Assembly: GCA_016617855.1 (NCBI GenBank) | Contig: JAECUM010001877.1 | Span: 1-64,000, forward strand | Source: Megalonaias nervosa | Lineage: Eukaryota; Mollusca; Bivalvia; Unionida; Unionidae | DNA: 64,000 nucleotides | Reading direction: 5' to 3' | In this document: positions 47,901-57,559 of the stretch, piece after piece | Numbering within the stretch: the stretch's first letter is position 1 | How the letters are laid out: each line of letters opens with the position of its first letter | Notes under the pieces: model-generated | What the model was told of the DNA's origin: nothing | Databases searched by the model: none | What the model saw: the letters and a program-made list of their open reading frames with translations, nothing else | Made by a program: the position numbers and the translations under genes

Positions 47901-50900
47901 TTAGTCATACCTTCTGGTCCATAAATACTTAGTCATACCTTCTGACCCATAAGTACTTAGTTATACTTTCTGGTCCATAATTATATAATCATACCTTCTG
48001 GCCCATAAGTACTTAGTCATTCCTTCTGGCCAATAAGTACTTAGTAATTCCTTCTGGCCCATAAGTCATACCTTCTGGCCCATAAGTACTTAGTCATACC
48101 TTCTGACCAAAAGTCATTACCTTCTGGTCCATAAATATTTAGTCATGCATTCTGATCAATATGTACTTAGTCATACCTTTTGGCCTATAAGTACTTAGTT
48201 ATTCCAGATGGTTCATAAGTAGTTATACCTTCTGGTTCATAAGAATATTAATCATAAGTTGTGGTTCTTAAGTACTTAGTCATACCTTCTGATCCATAAT
48301 TACTTAGTCATACCTTCTGATCCATAAGTACTTAGTCATTCCTTCTGGCCCATAAGTACTTAGTCATACCTTCTGGCCCATAAGTCATACCTTCTGATCC
48401 ATAAGTACTTAGTCATAGCTTCTGATCCGTAAGTACTTAGTCATACCTTCTGATCTATAAGTGCTTAATCATACCTTCTGGCCCATAAGTATGTAGTCAT
48501 ACCTTCCTGCCCATAAGTACTTAGTCATACCTTCTGGTCCATAAATACATAGTCATACCTTCTGGTCCATAAAATACTTTTGGTCAATAAGTACTTAGTT
48601 GTTACTTCTGGTCCACAAGTCATACGTTCTGCCCATAAGTACTTAGTCATACCGTCTGGTTCATAAGTACTTAGTCATACCTTCTGGCCCATAAATACTT
48701 AGTCATACCTTCTGGTCCATAAAATACTTTTGGTCAATAAGTACTTAGTTGTTACTTCTGGTCCACAAGTCATACGTTCTGCCCATAAGTACTTAGTCAT
48801 ACCGTCTGGTTCATAAGTACTTAGTCATACCTTCAGGCCCATAAGTATTTAGTCATTCCTTCTGGGCCATAATTACTTAGTCATTCCTTCTGGTCCATAA
48901 CTACTTAGTCATACCTTCTGGTCCATAAATCATACTTCTGTTTCATAAGTACTTAGTCATACCTTCTGGTCCATAAGTATATAGTTATACTTTCTGGCCC
49001 ATAAGTCATACCTTCTGGCCCATAAATTACTTAGTCATTTCTTTTGGCCCATAAGGATTTAATCATACATTCTGGCCTGTAAGTACTTAGTCATACATTT
49101 TGGCCCATAAATACTTAGTCATTTCTTCTGGCCCATAAGTACTTCATCATACTTATGGCCCATAAGTATTTTGTCATACCTTCTGGCCCTGAAGTACTTA
49201 GTTATTCCTTCTGGCCCACTAATATTTTGTTTTCAAAATTGAAAATTAAATTTATGCATATACACTGTAAAGCCTGTCTCCAGGCTTTGATAATGAGGGT
49301 AATTATTAAACTAGAAAGTAAAAATTGTTAACATATAGCTTAATGTAGGGTGTGGATGTAACATACCGATGAATGGACTGACAAGCATGCACACAGATGC
49401 TAAAGTGGTCACTATGTTGAGCTTCTGCCAAGATGGGCTTGACAAAACTAAATCATGGCCAATTATTGACTGTGTAATTGCAATTATTGCTAGTGCAATA
49501 CCAAAGGTCTGACTTTCTAGATGTTTAGAATAAAGTTAGATACAAGCAAACAATTTCATCACACATGGAGGAAAGCAAGAAAGAAAAACATACACTTTTC
49601 ATGTATCCTAACAGTTGAAGATTTCTGCTATAAAGTGGGCATCTTTCTGACAAATCTTCTGTGCATTGAAATGATGTACAGAAAAATAGCATTATATATG
49701 CTAGAGTATGGTCAATCCATGGTTGGAGAATATAGAATAGAATCCCCACTGCTGATAATTTGTACATGCTGCATGCAGCACTAAGTGAAAAAAATTGACT
49801 ATTTCGTGATTGCCAAGACTAAAACCATATCCTGTACATGGGATGAAACCCAGTGTATATATAAATACAAAGGTATTTCATGCACACATTATCATGACAA
49901 TGAGAAATCTGTATTGGAGGAGATACAGTAAATCTATTTTCTTTCAGAAAGCCCTTACATGGTAACAGGGCAGCCCAGTCCACCACTTTGGAGTTACCCC
50001 TCCACAGACCAGGAGAGGCTGAGGTACTCTGTTTTCAAGGATCTGTGGGGAAAAGGGTATTTTATCACTTCTGGCAGCAAATTTGGTGGAGACTTCCTTG
50101 TCTATCCAGGTAATTAGTTTACTTCATGGCCACTAATCTCATTATGTAGATTAAACTACATTTTAATTGGACATTTGTATAAAAGAGGTTAAGACTGCAG
50201 ATGGACTGTCAAAGATAGAAAGACATGTCCTTTTTATTTATCAATTTTAAATATGTAATGTAATTTGGTCAGTTATCTCAGTAAATAAATTCTAAATGTA
50301 ATAACTTGTTGTTGCTGTTTGCCATTAAAAATGTTACATCTAAAAAATATCCATAGTTCAATTACTTCCCGTGCATATTCTGTTCAGGTATGACTACACT
50401 TTATGAAAATAGCAGCACAATACATTCATTGTCAGAAATGACTCCACTTTCTGAAAATAGCATCACCATACATTCACTGTCAGATACGACTACACTTTCT
50501 GAGAAATATCAGCACCATGCATTCATTATTTAGAACATTTTGAAATCATTCATGTCCAGATGTATCCAGACATATTTATGTTGTAATCTTTCAAGTCCTT
50601 ATTTATCTAGACATACTTCATGCAGTAAACTATCAAGTCCAGATTTATCTAGACATTTAAGCAATGATCTATCAAGTTCAGACTTATCTAGACATTTATA
50701 CAATAATCAATCAAGCCCAGATTTATCTAGACATAGTTAGTGCAATCATTCAAGTTCAGATTTATCTACACATTTCATGCAATTATTCAAGTCCAGATTT
50801 ATCTACACATTCCATGTAATCATTCAAGTCCAAATTTATCTACACATTCCATGCAATCATTCAAGTCCAGGTTTATCTAGACATTCTCTGCAATCATTCA

Positions 50901-53900
50901 AGTCCAGGTTTATCTAGACATATTTTCTGAAATCATTCAAGTCCAGATCTATCGAGATAAACTTTCTGCAGTAATCTATCAAATTCAGATTTATGTAGGG
51001 ATACTTTCTGCACATCACTTTGTTTACATACACCGTTCTTGTAGGTGTATCTCAGTAAGCCAATGAAACTGTACATATTGACAAGAAACATGACATCATT
51101 TCATAATCACAACCAGTGAAACTGTACATGTTGACAAGAAACATGACATCCATTTCATAATCACAACCAGTGAAACTGTACATATTGACAAGAAACATGA
51201 CATCATTTCATAATCACAACCAGTGAAACTGTACATATTGACAAGAAACATGACATCATTTCATAATCACAACCAGTGAAACTGTACATGTTGACAAGAA
51301 ACATGACATCATTTCATAATCACAACCAGTGAAACTGTACATGTTGATGAGAAACTGACATCCATTTCATAATCACAGCCAGTGAAACTGTACATGTTGA
51401 TGAGAAACATGACATCCATTTCATAATCACAACCAGTGAAACTGTACATATTGACAAGAAACATGACATCATTTCATAATCACAACCAGTGAAACTGTAC
51501 ATGTTGACAAGAAACATGACATCATTTCATAATCACAACCATTGAAACTGTACATGTTGACAAGAAACATGACATCATTTCATAATCACAACCAGTGAAA
51601 CTGTACATATTGACAAGAAACATGACATCATTTCATAATCACAGTCAGTGAAACTATATGTTGACGAGAAACATGACGTCCATTTCATAATCACAACCAG
51701 TGAAACTGTACATGTTGACGAGAAACATGACATCCATTTCATAATCACAGCCAGTGAAACTGTACATGTTGACAAGAAACATGACAACCATTTCATAATC
51801 AGAGCCAGTGAAAACTGTACATGTTGACGAGAAACATGACAACCATTTCATAATCACAGCCAGTTGAAACTGTACATGTTGATGAGAAACATGACATCCA
51901 TTTCATAATCAGTCAGTGAAACTGTACATGTTGATGAGAAACATGACATCCATTTCATAATCACAGTCAGTGAAACTGTACATATTGATGAGAAACATGA
52001 CAACCATTTCATAATCACAGTCAGTGAAACTGTACGTATTGATGAGAAACATGGCATCCATTTCATAATCACAGTCAGTGAAACTACATGTTGATGAGAA
52101 ACATGACATCCATTTCATAATTACAGTCAGTGAAACTGTACATGTTGATGAGAAACATGACAACCATTTCATAATCACAGCCAGTGAAACTGTACATGTT
52201 GATGAGAAACATGACATCCATTTCATAATCAGTCAGTGAAACTGTACATATTGATGAGAAACATGACAGCCATTTCATGATCACAGTCAGTGAAACTGTA
52301 CATATTGATGAGAAACATGACTACCATTTCATAATCACAGTCAGTGAAACTGTACATATTGATGAGAAACATGACAACCATTTCATAATCACAGTCAGTG
52401 AAACTGTACGTATTGATGAGAAACATGACATCATTTCATAATCACAACCAGTGAAACTGTACATATTGACGAGAAACATTACATCATTTCATAATCACAG
52501 TCAGTGAAACTGTATATGTTGACGAGAAACATGACATCCATTTCATAATCACAACCAGTGAAACTGTACATGTTGATGAGAAATGTGACATCCATTTCAT
52601 AATCACAGCCAGTGAAAACTGTACATGTTGACGAGAAACATGACAACCATTTCATAATCACAGCCAGTGAAACTGTACATGTTGATGAGAAACATGACAT
52701 CCATTTCATAATCAGTAAGTGAAACTGTACATGTTGATGAGAAACATGACATCCATTTCATAATCAGTCAGTGAAACTGTACATATTGATGAGAAACATG
52801 ACAACCATTTCATAATCACAGTCAGTGAAACTACGTATTGATGAGAAACATGACATCCATTTCATAATCACAGTCAGTGAAACTACATGTTGATGAGAAA
52901 CATGACATCCATTTCATAATCACAGCCAGTGAAACTGTACATGTTGATGAGAAACATGACATCCATTTCATAATCAGTCAGTGAAACTGTGCATGTTGAT
53001 GAGAAACATGACAATCATTTCATAATCGCTATCACATATTACTTCACCTCATCTCACCAGCCAGTGTAATGTAAACAAAGTGATGTGCAGTGATATCATT
53101 TATTGCTTACAATATAATTTTGATTGCAGAAAGTATCCCTAGGTAAATCTGACCTGGATATATTACTGCAGAATGTATATCTCGATAGATCAAATTTTGG
53201 GATTGCCTCATTCTGGTGTTAAAAGGAAAATTTGGTTTTTACCATACCATTGTTTGGTAGAGGTTTCATTGAGCCATACAGACGTCTGGCTGATTGAGAC
53301 TACTGAGCATGTTAGATGACAGCAGTTCTTCATCCGTTCTTTATTCATTTTGGTGTGCTCCATACTAAAGTAACTACAGTCAGTTAAGTAAGAATGATCA
53401 CCTGTGAAATGATAGGGTATTTAACTTTTTTAAAAATTGATATTTTTACATAGCTAATTGTCGAATCAATCCAAACAAGATTTGAAATATATGGTTGGTA
53501 TACATTTTCTTTTATGACTGTTAGTTGAATATATGTCCCCAAATAAGGGTCATTACATGCAGGAGTAAGAGAATAAGCAATCTGTCACTAATTGGCTATA
53601 AAATAATAGCTGAATGAGTATTTCCTAGTTGCATAAATTCACACAGGTCAAATATCAAGACTTTTCTAATAAAATAGTAAAAAAACTGGTCACACATCAG
53701 TTTTCTGCAAGAGAAAGCAACCAGGGGCAGTTTACAAAAGATCATAAATTGCTAACGTTTTCCATAGTTCATATTTCTATGATGCTGATTTGATCATTTT
53801 CTTCATAGTATTGTTATTGTGTTTGTTAGAATTCAGTTGTATTATGTGCGATGGGGAAGTGTAATATCCAGCGCTTTCCATGTAACCAATGGGGTGAGGC

Positions 53901-55373
53901 AAGGAGGTATTCTTTCCCCTTTGTTATTTAATATATACATAGATGAGTTAAATCGTATCCTGGGCCAGTGTTACGTAGGGTTACGTCTGCCACCAAGTGT
54001 GTTGTTTCTTAACAATTTTAATTTTGCTGATGATATGTCACTGATAAGCCCTTCTATCACAGGTTTAAGGAAATTATTGAAGATATGTGAACAATACGCA
54101 TTAGAGAATGATATCATCTATAATACACAAAAATCAGTATGCATGGTCTTTCAGCCAACTTCTTTTAAATTACCATCACCTCCCCTGTACATCTTAACGG
54201 CAATGCTCTTACGTATGTCGACAGTTATATGTATTTGGGTCATATTTTGAAATCCAATCAGTCAGATAATGAAGATATGATGAGACATTATCGATATTTG
54301 TGTACTCGAACAAACATGCTTCTACGCAAATTTAAGAATTGTTCATTGAGTATCAAAATTAGATTATTCAAATCTTATTGCTGCACTATGTATTGTGCTC
54401 CACTGTGGACAAACTTTAGTGAATGTATGAAAAGAAAACTAGTAATTGGTTATAATAATAGTCTTCGTTTTCTATTAGGTCTTCCTAGATGGAACAGTGC
54501 CTCCAACATGTTTGTAAATTATAATGTATTCAGTTTTGAGGAAGTAATGAGAAAGTATGTATTCTCAATGATAACAAGACTATCTAATAGTGAGAACTGT
54601 ATATTGAAATCACTTTGGAACTATGACATTCATTTAAATTCTCATATTATTAGTAGATGGAGCAAATTACTCTTTAAATGTGCCACTTAATTTCATTCTT
54701 AACAATGCAGGGCACAGTCCATTGTTGTAGATGTGTCTGTATACTTGTAAATATGATATATATGTTCTTTTATGTTTACAATGTTTTACTTTATATCCGT
54801 ATTTTAATTTAGATGTATGGACTATGTAGTCTGAAATAAAGAATTCTTATCTTATCTTATCAGTAAGACGTTTTCATTTTCAATATCTAATAAGAGACAA
54901 AAGTTGCAATGTCATTTCACATCCAATCTTTTTAGAGTTCAGCTGTGTCATTTCACATCCAATCTCTTCTAGAGTTCATAGTGCTAAAATGCCAGTAAGC
55001 AAAAAGTGACACCTTATCAGTGACGCCCTAATGAAGTTGAACAGTAAACATTCATTTTACACAAGCTGACTTTCTTAATTCAGTAGGGACATAAAGTTGA
55101 TTATTCATTGCCAGATGTTTAGGATAAGTAGAGAAGCATTTATTATAAGCTTTTTATAAATTTTTATATTTTTATTCCCTTTCAGGTGATCCTGCTAGAT
55201 ATCATTCTTTCTTCATAGCAATATGTCTTTCCCATGATAAAAAGATTTCAGCATTAGATGTCATTGCATTGGGACGACTTGGGTCTAATGTGAAAAAGAC
55301 AGCTCTGTTGTGTTCCAAGGACAGTGATGGAAAATTGTGTTATTCTTCTTTACAATGGACTGGAATATCATGA
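26905..55373 (+). CDS. TSEN34: tRNA-splicing endonuclease catalytic subunit Sen34 (six exons)
   Basis: TSEN34 is a nuclear subunit of the heterotetrameric tRNA-splicing endonuclease and cuts the 3' splice site of intron-containing pre-tRNAs. Coding exons: 26905-26968, 34007-34144, 39863-39963, 42367-42586, 49948-50109, 55186-55373. They join in frame to 290 residues (human is 310). The N-terminal domain shows GCLPRAPHQNTHLGLPLQLL. The middle is a charged coiled segment (about residues 101-170). The C-terminal nuclease domain has GGDFLVYPGDPARYH and ends LQWTGIS. The catalytic triad Tyr227, His235 and Lys266 keeps the human spacing (247, 255, 286). All introns are GT-AG. Introns total about 27.6 kb, mostly repeats. 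No lesion was seen. Confidence 0.95.
27062..27174. repeat. inverted repeat 1 in TSEN34 intron 1
   Basis: Arms of about 48 bp ('cacaggggctggtatcgttg...' and its complement ending 'aagcccctgtg') are separated by about 15 bp of 'atatgtagttattgt'. The two arms differ at only a few bases. It could be a foldback MITE. Confidence 0.88.
27175..27270. repeat. inverted repeat 2 in TSEN34 intron 1
   Basis: Arms contain 'tacatgtaagac' and 'atttatgtttt' on the left, with their complements 'aaaacataaat' and 'gtcttacatgta' on the right, around a 20 bp spacer. The pairing is imperfect in the middle. Confidence 0.75.
27323..27409. repeat. inverted repeat 3 in TSEN34 intron 1
   Basis: 'gatgcctcccctgatatttg' pairs with 'caaatatcaagggaggcgtc'. 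Inside it 'tgggtttttttgg' pairs with 'ccaaaaaaaccca'. The whole forms an almost continuous 87 bp hairpin. Confidence 0.88.
28300..28870. repeat. dispersed repeat family A, copy 2
   Basis: Starts near 'cttaaaataagtaacagaga', includes 'aatcccaaatagtcctag' and 'gatgtgcatgtggcagcc', and ends past 'cttgaccttgtgtcacaatt'. The same order of patches is found at 38520-38825 and 29350-30240. Confidence 0.6.
29350..30240. repeat. dispersed repeat family A, copy 3
   Basis: Begins like the other copies ('gtcttaaactaagtaattga'), carries unrelated DNA in the middle, then resumes with 'atttatttccctagaataca' and 'aaatcccaaatagtcctaac'. The second half is clearly the family. Confidence 0.5.
29995..30064. repeat. 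23 bp tandem triplication
   Basis: 'aaatcccaaatagtcctaac' plus 'agt' is repeated three times inside repeat family A copy 3. Confidence 0.92.
30472..30624. mobile_element. 153 bp hAT-type MITE
   Basis: Ends CAGTGGTTCCCA and TTTGGAAACCACTG form inverted repeats, and TTTAAA is present on both sides. The interior pairs partially ('gcccccttgggggca'). There is no coding content. The termini and size are typical of miniature hAT elements. Confidence 0.82.
31373..32830 (-). mobile_element. hAT transposon, copy 2
   Basis: Same family as 7442-8966, with better preserved ends: CAGTGTTTTATCTAC at the left and GTAGATAAAACACTG at the right, exact 15 bp complements. A clear target duplication is not visible. 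The right end again has two direct copies of the 'gttaatcagca...gcgtcaatttat' block. It lies in TSEN34 intron 1. Confidence 0.85.
31570..32400 (-). pseudogene. hAT transposase fragment (copy 2)
   Basis: Two adjacent frames, 32008-32277 and 31753-32007, give SWLRFQKDV, MFCHIFTEAKI and SVKDIPFLKYKSLLNLIHDL, the N-terminal zinc-finger-like part and linker of the same hAT protein group as copy 1. A stop separates them. The DESTDI block, present in copy 1, would follow at about 31700 but is damaged. The C-terminal domains are missing. It is inactive. Confidence 0.7.
33340..33740. repeat. dispersed repeat family A, copy 4 (fragment)
   Basis: 'cacaacagtaaatgatttca', 'cctacttgacctatgttgca' and 'aattaaatatatatgacact' align in order with 28710-29180. 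Confidence 0.5.
34007..34144 (+). CDS. TSEN34: TSEN34 coding exon 2
   Basis: Encodes DADVLRQEFHCVGCLVGCLP and onward to LLPEETTLLLEKG. The acceptor is TTTTGCAG. The donor GTTTTT is weak, but it is the only one that preserves frame and family length with exon 3. Confidence 0.93.
34545..35170. repeat. dispersed repeat family B, copy 2 (uninterrupted)
   Basis: Uninterrupted counterpart of 281-550 plus 2055-2290. It defines the insertion point of the 551-2054 transposon at 'ctggattatatcattgtgat'. Confidence 0.6.
35171..37020. other. TSEN34 intron 2, no further feature
   Basis: AT-rich DNA with no recognisable gene. One short direct repeat, 'gggaccagttggtcatgggca' type, is at 35880-35925. Confidence 0.45.
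37045..37665. repeat. 38 bp satellite in TSEN34 intron 2
   Basis: About 16 copies of 'tatgccttggttacagtatg' plus 'gacataaaatagactctg', with 34-38 bp variants. The flanking units are most diverged. The short frames with a repeated Trp-Leu-Gln-Tyr-Gly-His pattern are artefacts of the 37-38 bp period. Confidence 0.95.
38520..38825. repeat. dispersed repeat family A, copy 5
   Basis: Colinear with 28300-28590: 'gtcttaaaataagtaaagaa', 'aatcccaaataattctaga', 'gatgtgcgtgtggtggcc' and 'tttgttggatca'. Confidence 0.6.
39209..39485. mobile_element. two tRNA-derived SINE heads in inverted orientation
   Basis: At 39209-39300 a tRNA-like head ('ggcctagtggttagagcatc', then 'ggtttgaaccc') is followed by 'ataccaaagacttataaaa'. 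From 39390 to 39485 the same head is present on the minus strand, ending in the complement 'tagagca'. The same family occurs at 60418. The body with 'agcagtccgaacactaacc' lies between them. The A and B boxes are good, but the acceptor arms do not pair as in a real tRNA. Confidence 0.8.
39650..39862 (+). repeat. tandem duplication of the exon 3 splice-acceptor region
   Basis: Five imperfect units of 37-46 bp precede exon 3. Each carries an AG (39658, 39695, 39737, 39779, 39816) followed by 'gt.ttgctgttcat.attga', which resembles the true junction AG|GTGTTGCTGAG at 39862. See findings. Confidence 0.85.
39863..39963 (+). CDS. TSEN34: TSEN34 coding exon 3
   Basis: Encodes VAELVSNADTLFDPNEKQIE, then EFKAHRNSSYCQQ, matching the linker after the Sen34 N-terminal domain. 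The acceptor is TATGCAG and the donor GTATTT. The exon ends in phase 0. Confidence 0.93.
40440..40645. repeat. 27-28 bp tandem repeat, about seven copies
   Basis: 'agacctttggtggaagcagt' plus 'aggactcc' is repeated. The minus-strand frames across it are repeat artefacts. Confidence 0.92.
41040..42150. repeat. old, diverged tandem repeat with a period near 130 bp
   Basis: Eight or so units can be followed by recurring phrases: 'actgttactaaaaatagaaa', 'acagaatttgaccaaatttg', 'agaaagcatc.tgaca' and 'tttgtaaaaatgatg'. Identity between units is low. It fills most of TSEN34 intron 3. Confidence 0.65.
42367..42586 (+). CDS. TSEN34: TSEN34 coding exon 4
   Basis: Encodes IELFRAERKKEILQNLPKII and a Lys/Glu-rich middle region (KRAKRQKVLEERREAGE), ending HHALVQLYT plus one base. 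The acceptor is CCACAG and the donor GTAACC. The acidic stretch EEVNEDEEEF is typical of the poorly conserved centre of Sen34. Confidence 0.93.
43650..44400 (+). pseudogene. gag-like region of the DIRS relic
   Basis: In broken frames the plus strand reads IFQLAE, NVLNIASHHTMAST and LIRRDACLWSTLLKPHH, the style of DIRS gag proteins with a conserved 'RRDxWL' block, then a Gln/Pro-rich tail (LATQPSQVLGKTQPPPVSRD). Several stops occur. Assignment is by analogy with DIRS layout and is moderate. Confidence 0.45.
44485..45290 (+). pseudogene. DIRS tyrosine recombinase domain
   Basis: An open frame of 186 codons (44485-45045) contains WNLSWVLKCLSSIKFQPLAH, then KLLSYKTCFLIALATAYRVSE. This is the start of the catalytic domain of DIRS-type tyrosine recombinases, with the first catalytic Arg in YRVSELHA. 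After the frame stops at 45045, further pieces (ALASWLKWVIGSVKSHKIRV) occur in shifted frames. The second half of the active site (H-x-x-R and the Tyr nucleophile) is not intact. Confidence 0.7.
45430..45595. repeat. 35 bp tandem repeat in the DIRS relic
   Basis: 'caacacagatgaccatcaga' plus 'cccaattacaacaat' is repeated four times. Confidence 0.92.
46035..47330. other. TSEN34 intron 4, mostly unassigned
   Basis: A 39 bp direct duplication ('gttaactgtgtgtacttttt...ctgagggt') is at 46424-46502. Nothing else was recognised. Confidence 0.5.
47330..49225. repeat. 28 bp satellite in TSEN34 intron 4
   Basis: About 65 copies of 'aagtacttagtcatacctt' plus 'ctggcccat'. There are sub-length units lacking the 'acttag' part, and a duplicated higher-order block of about 180 bp (48540-48720 and 48720-48850 share 'aaatacttttggtcaataag' and 'acaagtcatacgttctgccc'). 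Confidence 0.97.
49948..50109 (+). CDS. TSEN34: TSEN34 coding exon 5
   Basis: Encodes the start of the nuclease domain: LRYSVFKDLWGKGYFITSGS, then KFGGDFLVYP plus one base. It contains catalytic Tyr227. The acceptor is CTTTCAG and the donor GTAATT. Confidence 0.95.
50388..50520. repeat. about 50 bp tandem repeat, three copies
   Basis: 'tgactacactttctgaaaat' plus 'agcatcaccatacattcattgtcaga', three diverged copies. Confidence 0.85.
50550..50995. repeat. 33-37 bp tandem repeat, about 12 copies
   Basis: 'tcaagtccagatttatctag' plus 'acatttcatgcaatca', with many variants. Confidence 0.92.
51060..53030. repeat. 54 bp satellite in TSEN34 intron 5
   Basis: About 36 copies of 'gtgaaactgtacatgttgat' plus 'gagaaacatgacatccatttcataatcacagtca'. 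Common variants are 52-54 bp long. Because 54 is a multiple of three, long minus-strand frames exist, but they are artefacts. Confidence 0.97.
53031..53800. other. TSEN34 intron 5, no feature
   Basis: AT-rich sequence with no recognised gene or repeat. Confidence 0.45.
53800..54864 (+). mobile_element. 5'-truncated CR1/Jockey-like LINE
   Basis: This is a reverse transcriptase C-terminal half with a 3' UTR ending 'aataaagaattcttatctta' and short CTTAT repeats, the usual simple tail of a LINE. It lies in TSEN34 intron 5 in the sense orientation. Confidence 0.85.
53816..54690 (+). pseudogene. LINE reverse transcriptase fragment
   Basis: The first frame (53819-54250) has NGVRQGGILSPLLFNIYIDE, RT motif 4, and FADDMSLISP, the catalytic FADD box. 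The second (54229-54690) begins YLGHIL, the motif after it, and runs through the thumb and C-terminal region (LPRWNSASNMF). One frameshift near 54210-54230 separates them. The endonuclease and N-terminal RT are lost by 5' truncation. Confidence 0.9.
54890..54985. repeat. about 44 bp direct duplication
   Basis: 'tgtcatttcacatccaatct' followed by 'yttagagttca' occurs twice. Confidence 0.8.
55186..55373 (+). CDS. TSEN34: TSEN34 coding exon 6 (last)
   Basis: Encodes GDPARYHSFFIAICLSHDKK ... IALGRLGSNVKKTALLC ... CYSSLQWTGIS, then TGA at 55371-55373. It contains catalytic His235 and Lys266. The acceptor is CTTTCAG. Confidence 0.95.
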
Positions 55374-55378
55374 ATAAA
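55373..55378 (+). terminator. AATAAA overlapping the TSEN34 stop codon
   Basis: The final A of the TGA stop starts an AATAAA hexamer, and a T-rich stretch follows at 55395-55412. Use of this signal would give a 3' UTR of only about 15-30 bases. Alternative hexamers lie at about 55705 and 55790. Confidence 0.45.
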
Positions 55379-55749
55379 ACTCAAGTACATCATGTATTTT
55401 GTTTTTTTTTAAGCCTGCCATAATGTGGGAGCTTGTTATGCTATGATAGTTGTCTGTGTGCCATTTGCTTTCCAAACAATAACTTGAGTTGTCCACCATC
55501 TTGTTACCAAGCATTGTTAATGGCTTATGCTTGGAGAAAGGAAGAACCCTATCAGTTTTGGGGTCAAGAGATAAATGGTCATGGTCACTATAAGAGGAAG
55601 AAGAAAAATGGCTTCTGCACAATAACTTGAGTGTCAAAGTCAAGGTCACTGTGACTGAAAAAAGAAAAATGTTTCAGTACAATAATTCATTTCCCACCAT
55701 CTACAGTTAAGAATAAAAATGGCTTCTGAACCAAAACATTAGAGCTACA

Positions 55750-56515
55750 TTACATACTAAGGTGATGCCAATACCCAAATCCTGGGAATAAACCATTACA
55801 AGGTGATGTCAGTACCCAATACTGGGACACAAACCATTGCATGGTGATGCCAATACCCAAGTACCAGGACATACACCATCAGAAGGTGATGCCAGTACCA
55901 TAGTACTGGAACATTCACCATTAGAAGGTGATGCCTATACCCAAGTAGTGTGACATATACCATTAGCAATGTTATGCCTATAGTAGCTCTGGGACATACA
56001 CCATTACAAGGTGGTGCCTATAGTAGTTCTGGGACATACACCATTACAAGGTGATGCCTATAGTAGTTCTGGGACATACACCATTACAAGGTGATGCCAA
56101 TACCCAAGCAATGGGACATACACCATTAGCAAGATGATGCCAATACCCAAGTACCAGGACATACACCATTACAACATGATGCCAATACCCAAGTACCAGG
56201 ACATACACCATTACAAGGTGATGCCAGTACCTAAGAACTGGGACATACACAAGTACAAGGTGATGTCAGTACCCAAGTACTGGGACATACACCATTGCAA
56301 GGTGATGCCAATATCCAAGTACCAGGACATACACCATTACAAGGTGATGCCAATACCCAAGTACTGGGACATACTCCATTACAAGGTGATGCCAATACCC
56401 AAGTACTGGGACATATACCATTACAAGGTGATGCCAATACCCAAGTACTGGGACATATACCATTACAAGGTGATGCTAATACCCAAGTACTGGGACATAC
56501 ACCATTAAAAGGTGA
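55750..56515. repeat. 42 bp satellite downstream of TSEN34
   Basis: About 18 copies of 'gtgatgccaatacccaagta' plus 'ctgggacatacaccattacaag'. The 42 bp period keeps frames open on both strands, giving spurious proteins up to 124 residues. Confidence 0.97.
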
Positions 56516-57400
56516 TGATCCAAAATACTTAATTCAAACAAGAATAGTAATAATACTGTTTGTGTAATTTGTTACAAATCACTTTATTAAGACTTTCAAT
56601 CTTTTCAAGTAGAGAATGAAAGAGCTACAATATTAAAAAAAAATTTACTGATCTGTAATTGCACCAGTCAGAAAACTGGCGACCACAGGAAATATAAGAT
56701 TACATTTTTATTTTAGAAAAGGAACTAAAATTACATAAAACATTTAATTATTTAATTTGCTTTTGTTGAAAATATGGATACATGAAATAACTTTTTCTTT
56801 CAGACAGCAAAGGAAAACTTGATGTAGGAATTTTAAAAACTGAAGCAAAAGTCTCAAAATGTATGTTTAGAGATACTAGGTAGATAGTTTGATTATAGAA
56901 ATTCAGTTGCAAATTCAACATAAATATTTAGGAAATCAAATCAAAATAGGAAATAAAAAGGTTAATAAGATGAACAAGTAATCTATTCAAACATACAACG
57001 TTTGATTGGATCATGTAGTGGGGTGGGTAGAATGCATTTTGATTTTAGTAAATATGATAAGAAGAGAAGATTATTTTGAGGGCTATAGAGACAATTTAAA
57101 CATGAGTAGTGTCAAAATAGTGGATTTAGACCATTTGAATCAAACAATTTGAAGAAAATTTTTTTATATAGGTCACACCCTTTTATCTCCCATGACTTTT
57201 GCCTATATTGGTAAAAAGCCATTACATATATACAATGTATGGATTATAATCAGTGAAAATGAAAGTGACCCAAATGCGACCATACAAGAACTTTCATAGA
57301 TAATAGAGGCTGTTGACTTAGATCAATAACTAACAAAACGTCTATCATCAATGTTAAATGTTGTTAAGGCTGTTACAAATTGTTTTTGGCATTTATATTT
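56516..57400. other. intergenic DNA, no feature
   Basis: AT-rich, with no recognised gene, RNA or repeat. Confidence 0.45.
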
Positions 57401-57559
57401 TTAGTTTGTTTTACTTGACTTTTTTGTTTGTGTATCTTCTACTGCTCAGTTTCCTATTTGTGAATGGAGTTGTCAGTGATTTTCCATTTCTGCCAACACA
57501 ATGTCAAACTTGGCTGTTCTAATTATTTTATCCTCAGTAGCCACCGAATACACTTCACT

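Noticed and set aside
47330..49225. Regular 28 bp repeats resembling a CRISPR array
   Set aside because: No constant repeat alternating with unique spacers. Units are contiguous variants of one sequence in an animal intron.
51320..52709. Minus-strand frames with repeated 'MKWMSCFSSTCTVSLAVI'
   Set aside because: Artefact of the 54 bp satellite.
56134..56567. Open frames of 90-124 codons with repeated 'YWDIHHYKVMPIPK' and 'GDANTQVLGHTPLQ' patterns
   Set aside because: They are produced by a 42 bp satellite whose period is a multiple of three; both strands and several frames are open in the same way.
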